Source: Pyrus communis (Eukaryota; Streptophyta; Magnoliopsida; Rosales; Rosaceae). Taken from it: DNA of 64,000 bases. The DNA is taken from the NCBI RefSeq assembly GCF_963583255.1, contig NC_084816.1, positions 7,700,600 to 7,764,599 on the forward strand, read 5' to 3'. Within the stretch, counting starts at the first letter, position 1; each line of letters begins with the position of its first letter. The notes beneath the pieces are model-generated. The model saw nothing but the letters and a program-made list of their open reading frames with translations. It was not told the origin of the DNA and searched no databases. A program made the position numbers and the translations under genes. Of the stretch, positions 57,272 through 64,000 are shown piece by piece.

Positions 57272-57490
57272 TCATAGTACAGGACGAGCAGCATCTGATG
57301 GCGGAAGTGGAACGGGTTCTCTTCGAAGTTCCTTAACAACGGCAGCCAATGCCTCAGGGTTGAGACCCAAATCACATAATGCAATGAGGATGGAGAGGGT
57401 GTGACGGTCCAGCCCTGTGTCAAGAACGTTGGACATCTGAAATGCTAGGTCAAGAGATTCCCGTGCGGTTTTTGCAGCATCCGCATCCAT
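57272..57490 (-). CDS. MZT1: Mitotic-spindle organizing protein 1 (MZT1/GIP1)
   Basis: A small 72-residue protein, the normal size for MOZART1. In plants (GIP1/GIP2) it binds GCP3 and helps recruit the gamma-tubulin complex for microtubule nucleation and nuclear-envelope organisation. The core reads TARESLDLAFQMSNVLDTGL and LSILIALCDLGLNPEALAAV followed by KELRRE, the helical segment conserved in the family. The ATG at 57490 begins MDADAAK. An in-frame ATG at 57541 lies in what looks like the end of a 5' UTR intron (acceptor gttcag just before GTTCTTAATATG; likely donor CAGTCG|gtaact near 58523). That puts the promoter near 58570. The gene converges with the FAS1 remnant. Confidence 0.93.
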   Translation of the reverse strand: MDADAAKTARESLDLAFQMSNVLDTGLDRHTLSILIALCDLGLNPEALAAVVKELRREPVPLPPSDAARPVL

Positions 57491-57499
57491 ATTAAGAAC

Positions 57500-58523
57500 C
57501 TGAACAAAACGTGAAACAAAACAGCCATATTGAACCCGCAATGACCAAAAATAAAAGAATGTTCGTCATAATAATTCAGTAACATTACAACCTATCAAAA
57601 CACTCCTAATATTCCTTCTTCACATCTTCAACTAAAATACACATACAACTAAAATACATGTTTAAGGCATTCAAACCATACGGAAACTGAATTTTCTTTG
57701 AAAGAAAGAAGAAGGCCGGGAAATTGATTGCACGAATCTACCATGTTTTAAGCATCTGGTATTTTGTTTGACTGAATCATGATACTCATTGCACTCTATA
57801 TCACACAGTGGCCGCATAATTCACTTCGTTTCTCTGAGATGGACTGCTTGAACACAGAGACGACTTGGCTCGAGGACACAAATGCCTAGTTTTGGTGTTT
57901 TGGATACAAATTGGACGTAAAATGGATGAACATAGACAAACTAGTTGCTTGAGGTTTACGGTTTCATCTGGACTAGTATTGGGAAGCAACACTACAGCAA
58001 TAAAATTGGGGCATGAAATTCAATTTGAATTCCTCTTCTTATTCTATTTATCTTCTTATTGTTTCCAAGGTGTGTCAAATTTGCACGGCATTTGATTTCA
58101 ATTCCGTTTTCGATAAACACAGAGACGATTTACTAAGAACATCGAACCTACTGGAGATCGGTTTGCCAGATCCATTAAACTGCTTAAACACCCAAATCAA
58201 ACCCAATAAACAGGTTTAGTACTTGGCAAAAATCAACCACAATCATAATTTGGGATAGTAAAAAACCCCAAATTGTAACCTCTGTAGAAGTGGGCATTCC
58301 CAATTTTAGCATATTTCAACCAATTAAAAGTATCAGTACATTGATTAGCTTTGCAAACACAAGTAACCCAATAAAATTATAAATTACAAACCCTAATTTA
58401 AATCCTAAATAAAACTCCCCAACTTAAAACCCCTAAATTAAACCCTAAATGAAATATTATTTTCAAAATAAATTCCAATAGACACCTTGTAGAAATTATA
58501 GCAAGAAGAAGATGAGGAAGTTA
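57500..58523 (-). other. Probable 5' UTR intron of MZT1
   Basis: The donor cagtcg|gtaact near 58523 and acceptor tttgttcag near 57500 on the minus strand bracket 1 kb of AT-rich, non-coding DNA. The short frames in it have no family resemblance. Confidence 0.55.
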
Positions 58524-58674
58524 CCGACTGAAACAGTGATTACAGAAGCGAGAGGGAGAAGGAAAAGCTTGTTGTTAGACGGGTGGATTGGGCTTCACAC
58601 TTTGCTTTTGTCCACTTGGCCCCTGCACTGTTCACTTCAGTTTTTTCTGTCCCTTGATTTGCTTTGAAAAGGTT

Positions 58675-58722
58675 TTATTTATTTATTTATTTTTTTTTAT
58701 TTTTTATTTTTTATTTTTTACA
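58675..58722. repeat. T-rich low-complexity run
   Basis: Successive ttta/tttttatt units just upstream of the MZT1 promoter. Confidence 0.85.
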
Positions 58723-58940
58723 AGCCATATTATTATCATAAATTGGATTAAAAAGGGGTGGAATTTCTGATAGAAAGCCGTGGGTTAAATAAGAAGTCCA
58801 CCTAAACAATTCATCACTTAATTGATTCAATCTTAAGATTTTTTTTCTATTCTCGTGAGGGAAGGCAGGATTGATACATATACAGTTGAGAGTATGCTTG
58901 TACTAGTGGGTTACCCAGAACTAGTAGCCATTTATCTACC

Positions 58941-59159
58941 GAGAGGATCCTCGTCGGATCCTCTTTGTGAGGATCCTGGGGATCCTCCAATCATATCCGT
59001 TCATCGTACATTGTGCAATCAGAAATCATTGTAATTTTTTTTATTTAAAATTGAATATAAACAGTACCTGATAAAAACTGACCACATGATGTACGATGAA
59101 CATATGTGATTGGAGGATTCCCGAGATCCTCACAAAGAGGATCCAGCGAGAACTCTCTC
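58941..59159. mobile_element. MITE with long inverted repeats (GAGGATCC type)
   Basis: The left arm 58941-59014 (gagaggatcctcgtcggatcctc...gttcatcgtacat) pairs with the right arm 59088-59159 (atgtacgatgaacatatgtg...cacaaagaggatccagcgag) across about 70 bases. The loop is AT-rich. No coding content. Confidence 0.85.
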
Positions 59160-59199
59160 TCATTTATGTAGCCCTTGATCTTTACAATCTATATCTATC

Positions 59200-59745
59200 T
59201 TCCTCATTGAGCTTTGGTCCTTTATTTGGTGTTTTTGTCTGAGCTTGTCTCAATATACTCAAGAGCTCGATTCAAATCTGAATTTTATGCCCCTTTTTTA
59301 CTTAAGTGTCGTCTTATGTCGCAAGTCTCCTATCATCCTCATCTGCTACTTAACCCATCAAGTGTCTCTCCTCAATGGAATTTTGGTGTTGTGTTTTTTT
59401 AAGTGCTTTTTGCACTGTTTAATAGGATTATGAGAAAGCTTACTGTACGGGTAGTTTGCACACCCCTATCTTCCATTCATCCAGCTGTTTTGTTGGTTTG
59501 CCCTTCTGGCAGTGGTGGCATTGCGTGGCGGTGCAATTGACTTGGTGAAGGTTGTTGTCTTCCTCCAATGTTTTTGTTGTTATGGGCTGACTTATTTTTG
59601 GCCTATCTATTGTATTTTCTTTCTTGTATCTAGGCTTGTATTTGAGTTGTTTTGGACTGTCTTTTAAGCTATCTTTATTTTATACTAGTCTTTTTATTTA
59701 ACAAAGTAATTTAGTTTGACAAAAAAAAAAAACAAAAAAAAATCA
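59200..59745 (+). repeat. Possible LINE 3' end with poly-A
   Basis: A T-rich, C-poor block (gtttttgtctgagcttgtctc ... tatactagtctttttatttaacaaagtaa) ends in a poly-A-like run at 59722-59745. The layout fits a 5'-truncated LINE, but no coding motif survives. Confidence 0.3.
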
Positions 59746-60057
59746 AAATATAATGTTTCTTTACAGAAAGTTCTCTATTGTTGATACTAAAATTTTCTTT
59801 ACCTTGAGAGAAGAAATGTCTTGTTATTCTAATTCAATATTGAATCAATGTCAACCAGGTTATAGTTGACCAATTTATTATAGTTGTACAAAATCACTTT
59901 ACGTCAAAGTCGACCAAATTAGTATGCCTTTAAAAAACAAGCATTTCTAGGGCTTAAGGAGCATCTTCCATGAGCCTCCATCTCCATGGGAGAATACTTG
60001 TTTGACCAGCACTAATATATTTAATTATTTCTTTTATTCATGGAAGGGGTGGCAAAG

Positions 60058-60254
60058 GGAAAGGGATCCTCTCCAGATCCCTTCCTCCTAATTCACTAAG
60101 TCCGGGGATTCATGATTGAAATTTGATCAAACGGCTAAAGTTATTATAACTTTTAAAGTGGGCTCCTATTTGTAGTCGTTGGATCAAATTTCAATGGCTC
60201 GGATCCCTAAACTTGGTGGATTAGAAGGAAGGTATCCGGAGAGGATCTCTTTCC
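60058..60254. mobile_element. Mutator-like MITE with 9-bp target duplication
   Basis: The ends are GGAAAGGGATCCTCTCC and GGAGAGGATCTCTTTCC, with inverted arms continuing about 40 bases (cttcctcctaattcac / tggattagaaggaag). It is flanked by an exact 9-bp duplication gtggcaaag (60049-60057 and 60255-60263). The 9-bp duplication points to Mutator-type transposition. Confidence 0.88.
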
Positions 60255-60324
60255 GTGGCAAAGAATCAAGCTCTTCCCATGCGGAGTAGCCGTGGCGCTA
60301 AAGTGTTCTTAACAGTATTAGAGC

Positions 60325-60430
60325 TACAACCATTTAGTATAACGGTTCAGTAATATTCCTCTTCACTTAAGTGAGATGTCTTAAGTTTGATTCTCGTCAA
60401 AAGCAAATTTGAACCACATTGGCTTTTAAC
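60325..60430 (+). mobile_element. SINE copy 3, 3' truncated
   Basis: It contains 'tagtataacggttcagtaatattcctcttcacttaagtgagatgtcttaagtttgattctcgtcaaaagcaaatttgaaccacatt', the tRNA-like head and start of the body of the family seen at 855-1028. Confidence 0.6.
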
Positions 60431-61727
60431 AGTACTAGAGCTGCAGTGCTCCAAACTCTAAGCCCGTCAGGTGGCATTTCTGGCCAAAAGAAATCGTTTT
60501 ATTTGTTAGCTAATTTGTAATGTGTTTATTAATACATAAAATTGAAAAAGTATGAGTTGTACCTCTGGAATTCATAATCAAATATACCTAAAATTCATGA
60601 ATTAATACAATAAGAGGGGATCTAACTCCCTTTCTTTACTTCCCCAATTTTTAAGTTATCTGATTCATTCATTCTCCTAAATTCTGTTAAGTCAACATGC
60701 CCAAATTTAGAGACCCAATAAAAACTTTTGAAGTCATTGAAATAAGTCAAAATTGATCTCTTTGGTCAGTTTAACAAACCGTAGAGCTCCTCAATAGCTG
60801 ATGTTCAAATGCTTATATTATCTAACTGTAAATTCGTACAACAAATTAACTCGAGTGAGTAAAAAACTTCCAGTGGAACGATTAATTCCTAATATTTAGG
60901 AATAAAAATGAGAGGAAGATTGTAAAGATGAAGAAACAAAAGAATGAAGCTAATTGTTTGAATTGCTTTTGTTTTCAAATACAACTGTGAATTGCTTGCT
61001 TAACTCATAAAAGAACTCACGTATATATTCAAGCTTGGCTTCCTAAAAATAAAAGACTAAAATGGCATAGAAAATCCTTACGTACTTCAGCCATCAACTT
61101 TGTATGCAGAAGACCAATGACAATATTTATCATTAATGATTATTCAAAAATTCTTCAGGATCATCAAGCAAGAATCAACTTGTCCAACGATTTAAATTAA
61201 CCGTTGGACAATGCAAGGATTTCATGTTAGCTACGAAGAGAACCATTCTCCTAGCATATCATAATATAATGCGTATAAATTTTTTTGTCGATCCGTAGTC
61301 TAACAAGAGAACATTTTCCATACATATAAACCCCGATTAAATTTCATATAGTTTACGAAATCACTAATTCAATATTAAATAAATGGCAACCCAACTGGAT
61401 TTTTGTGGTCTTACATTAGGTATAGATTGCCTTAGGGGAGAATATAGTTGTACGAAATCACTTTACGTTACCAAGTCAATGTACCTTGCAAAACAAGCAT
61501 TTCGATCTAGGGCTCAAATAGCATATCTTGTGAGTCTCCATTAGAATAGTTGCTTGAAGAGTACTGTATATTTTTCTTTATTTATTTCTTGGAAGGGGAG
61601 GCAATAATCAAGCTCTTCCAACATGGGGTAGCCGACGGTGGCGGTAAAGTGTCTAACGGTAATGGAGCTGAAGTGTTTTAACATTTGTGTTTTCATACCA
61701 ATCTAAAACGCCTATTTTTTTTAGGGA
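60431..61727. other. Intergenic DNA, no gene seen
   Basis: AT-rich. Two diverged segments share 'tcaatgt(c)aacca...tggtt(a)ta...gtacgaaatcactttacg' and 'gggctcaa...gcat...tccat' (59840-60010 and 61375-61570), suggesting an old direct duplication of about 200-300 bases. Confidence 0.5.
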
Positions 61728-61843
61728 ATTGTTATTAGCACTCCAAAAATCTCATTTGGCACTCTAAACTTTCTATAATTAGAAAGAAAAATACACTCAT
61801 AAGAAGTGTATAATGAGATTTTTGGAGTGTTAATAATAGTTTT
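61728..61843. mobile_element. Short MITE (TTAGCACTCCAAAAATCTCATT ends)
   Basis: The left arm ttgttattagcactccaaaaatctcattt and the right arm aatgagatttttggagtgttaataatag are inverted copies of each other. The whole element is about 116 bases. Confidence 0.8.
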
Positions 61844-62728
61844 TATTTATTTATTTTTTTATTTTTTATCGTTAACATGCTTTTATAAATTTAGTTTTAC
61901 CACATTTATTAATCACATTGAGCGATCTCTTATAAAAATGAGAGCCACCCTATTCTTTTATATTTTTGTTTCTAAGAACTCATTTATGTAAGTCGATTCA
62001 AACATGTAACAAAAAATGAAACTTTATATGACAACTTTTACATGAAAATTGCAATACTTTCTCTGGAGTCATGCAATTTCATGTCCCCAATATAAAAAAG
62101 AATAATGCTAGGGAGACTAATTTTTAAACTAAATTTGCAAACCATGATATATCACCAGTAAGAAATAAACATGTTAATCAACACTAAACTAATAATCCAA
62201 TCATCAATATCTACATCATTTGGTTTACAAGATTTAATTTAGAAATTTGATCTCCTTAGATAAACTAAGTTAATGTTCTATGCAAAGACACCCATAAATT
62301 TTGAAACAATCGAGATAATTTTTTACTTTTATGTACATCAAGTTTATTTCCCTCGTCTAGATAAACTTCTTGTATTTTCATATGAACTCGTTTATGCATG
62401 CAAAATGGATCAAATATATATGATACATGAACAAAAAAGTGTGGTTAGCAATCATTGGTAAGTTTGATAAAACTAGCGTCGTTTGCCAAGGTGAAGAATA
62501 ATTGTAATTGCAAAATTGCACTGTGCAGCTATGCAAAAAACACAAAATATTGCCAAAAGGCGTTTGACAAAGTTAAAGAAATATCTAGTCAATCCCCCCA
62601 TCAAATATTTGAAGCAATCACAATGCTTAAGGCTATCAAAAGGTTTTATTTTTTATTATTGGAAAATTTTGAATACGTGCAGAAGCAATAAGCCGAATCT
62701 CAAGGCTAGGGTTCCCTCATCACTCCCT

Positions 62729-62735
62729 TATATAA
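62729..62735 (+). promoter_or_regulatory. TATA box of the Gly-Asn repeat gene
   Basis: tatataa in the context tcactcccttatataatctcttgctg, about 110 bases before the ATG at 62840 and at a good distance for a start site near 62760. Confidence 0.7.
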
Positions 62736-62839
62736 TCTCTTGCTGTTCCAATTCTTTCTCATCAATCCTTCAGCTCATAACACAAAGTAAAATTCAACAG
62801 AAGGAGAAGAGAAACATATATAAATTACGGTAGCCAAAA

Positions 62840-64000
62840 ATGGCTAGGATTACAATGTCGCATATTTTGGTGGCTCTTTTCGTCATCCTTGTTTCGATGG
62901 AAGCCGCCTTCGTTATGGGGCAAGGCAAAGGGAACGGAAATGGGAACGACAACAGCAATGGTAATGGCAATAGCAATGGAAATGGCAATGGCAATGGAAA
63001 TGGCAATGGTAATGGCAACGGCAACGGAAATGGGAATGGGAATGGAAACGGCAATGGGAACGGGAGCGGGAATGGGAACGGCAACGGCAATGGTAATGGC
63101 AATGGCAACGGGAATGGGAATGGAAACGGCAATGGTAATGAAGCCGATGAGGCTGCTGTTTCCAATTATGACGTGTTGACACCAGTGGGATCCGGGCAGG
63201 AGCGAGGGTTCTGTAAAGCAAAGGGGGCTTGCTATTACAAGACTCTTACGTGCCCATCCGAATGCCCTCAGAGAAAGCCCAAGAAGAACAAGAAGAACAA
63301 GGGTTGTTTCATTAACTGCGGTAGCAAGTGTGAAGCTACTTGCAAGTGTAAATGATTTCACCCTCTTTTTTTCTTTCAATTAACTAGATAACTAACAAAA
63401 AGAACTTAATAAGTTGATCAAATTGTTGAAACTTTTACTGATAACTAGATCTTCTTTTCTTTCGTGCAGTTAGGAAAGCCAAGTGTGATGGATATGGCTC
63501 TCTGTGCTACGATCCCAGGTTTGTTGGCGGTGACGGTGTGATGTTCTACTTCCATGGAGCCAAGGGCGGAAACTTTGCCATTGTTTCAGACACCAACCTC
63601 CAAATCAACGCACACTTCATCGGGACTAGACCAACAGGAAGGACCCGCGATTTCACATGGGTTCAGGCTTTCGCAGTGATGTTTGACTCTCACACCCTTG
63701 CCATCGCAGCAAAGAGGGTATCAAAGTGGGATGACAAAGTTGATGCTCTCATGGTAAAGTGGGATGACAAAGTTGTTACCATCCTCACTGATGGAGATGC
63801 CGAATGGAGGACTAACAGTGAAGGTAGAGAGGTAATCATCGAAAGAACTGATGAAACCAACTACGTTAGGGTTACAGTGGCCGGTCTCGTGGAAATGGAC
63901 ATTAGGGTTAGGCCTATTGGAGAAGAGGAAAACAAGGTCCATAACTACCAAATACCAGCTGATGACACATTTGCTCACTTGGAGACACAGTTCAGATTTA
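62840..64000 (+). CDS. Secreted Root_cap-family protein with Gly-Asn repeat, partial
   Basis: Exon 1 is 62840-63347 (donor TGCAAGT|gtaaat) and exon 2 starts at 63470 (acceptor gtgcag|TTAGG), open to the window end. Stopping at the first TGA (63353-63355) would be an unspliced artefact. The protein begins with a signal peptide (about 1-27, VALFVILVSMEAAFVMG). A (Gly-Asn)n tract at about 31-100 follows, then a Cys-rich region (CKAKGACYYKTLTCPSECP; KGCFINCGSKCEATCK). The C-terminal domain reads CDGYGSLCYDPRFVGGDGVM, FYFHGAKGGNFAIVSDTNLQ, TWVQAFAVMFD, ending FAHLETQF at the window edge. This matches the plant Root_cap family of secreted proteins related to LEA-type proteins, whose biochemical role is not established. 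A near-exact 20-base duplication at 63723 and 63758 encodes two KWDDKV units. Confidence 0.9.
62935..63136. repeat. Coding GGNAAY hexamer minisatellite
   Basis: About 33 units of the six-base pattern ggnaay (ggcaat, ggaaac, gggaat and so on), each encoding Gly-Asn. Third-base variation is extensive while the encoded dipeptide is nearly invariant, with one Asp-Asn-Ser interruption near the start. Confidence 0.92.

Noticed and set aside
62794..63379. Long minus-strand frames rich in Pro/Leu/Phe, Ile/Ala/Val and His/Cys across the Gly-Asn repeat
   Set aside because: They are shadows of the hexamer repeat. The plus-strand frame has the signal peptide, Cys-rich region and spliced Root_cap domain.
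1..64000. CRISPR arrays, operons, plasmid or phage features
   Set aside because: The window is clearly plant nuclear DNA and no regularly spaced identical repeats with unique spacers were seen.

Overview
This is a nuclear genome window from a dicot plant. The genes have many short introns with plant-like GT-AG (and a few GC-AG) borders, intergenic DNA is AT-rich, and the proteins read as close plant orthologues: PBG1, SIZ1, the TFIIH subunit GTF2H2, U11/U12-65K, PDX2, MZT1/GIP1, a restorer-like PPR protein and a Root_cap-family protein. The repeats (Cassandra TRIM, hAT and Mutator-type MITEs, a tRNA-derived SINE, a copia element) suggest a woody Rosaceae species such as apple or pear, but that is an inference. 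No prokaryotic, organellar or viral segment was seen.

Layout. 1-8.2 kb is repeat-rich DNA with two non-autonomous hAT-like elements and one possible small unknown gene (minus strand, about 3.7-4.2 kb). 8.2-17.4 kb is the proteasome beta-4 gene PBG1 (minus, six coding exons); its third coding-region intron carries a complete, apparently intact 5.3 kb Ty1/copia retrotransposon with LTRs that look identical and a CAAAG target-site duplication. 18.3-22.1 kb is a 3.8 kb hAT-like element with an 8-bp target-site duplication. It contains a Cassandra TRIM, a Harbinger-like MITE and a captured exon of a dihydrodipicolinate reductase gene. 23.7-35.2 kb is the SUMO E3 ligase SIZ1 (plus, 16 coding exons). 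36.7-39.4 kb is GTF2H2 and 40.6-44.1 kb is U11/U12-65K (both minus). 47.7-49.5 kb is PDX2 (plus). 49.8-50.4 kb is a PPR pseudogene, followed by a 1.2 kb hAT element, then an intact 601-residue PPR gene (53.8-55.6 kb) and a FAS1-domain remnant (56.1-56.6 kb). 57.3-57.5 kb is MZT1/GIP1 (minus, with a likely 5' UTR intron reaching about 58.5 kb). 58.6-62.7 kb is repeat-rich, with several MITEs. From 62.8 kb to the end is a secreted Root_cap-family protein with a long Gly-Asn repeat, cut by the window edge.

The genes are unrelated housekeeping or accessory genes, not a pathway cluster: protein turnover (PBG1, SIZ1), transcription and repair (GTF2H2), minor-intron splicing (U11/U12-65K), vitamin B6 synthesis (PDX2), microtubule nucleation (MZT1) and organelle RNA processing (PPR). 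I saw no convincing new multi-gene system. The most unusual items are the gene-capturing nested hAT element, the fresh copia insertion in an essential gene, two GC-AG introns in PDX2, the dispersed PPR duplication remnants on both sides of PDX2, and the Gly-Asn repeat that stays open in several frames.
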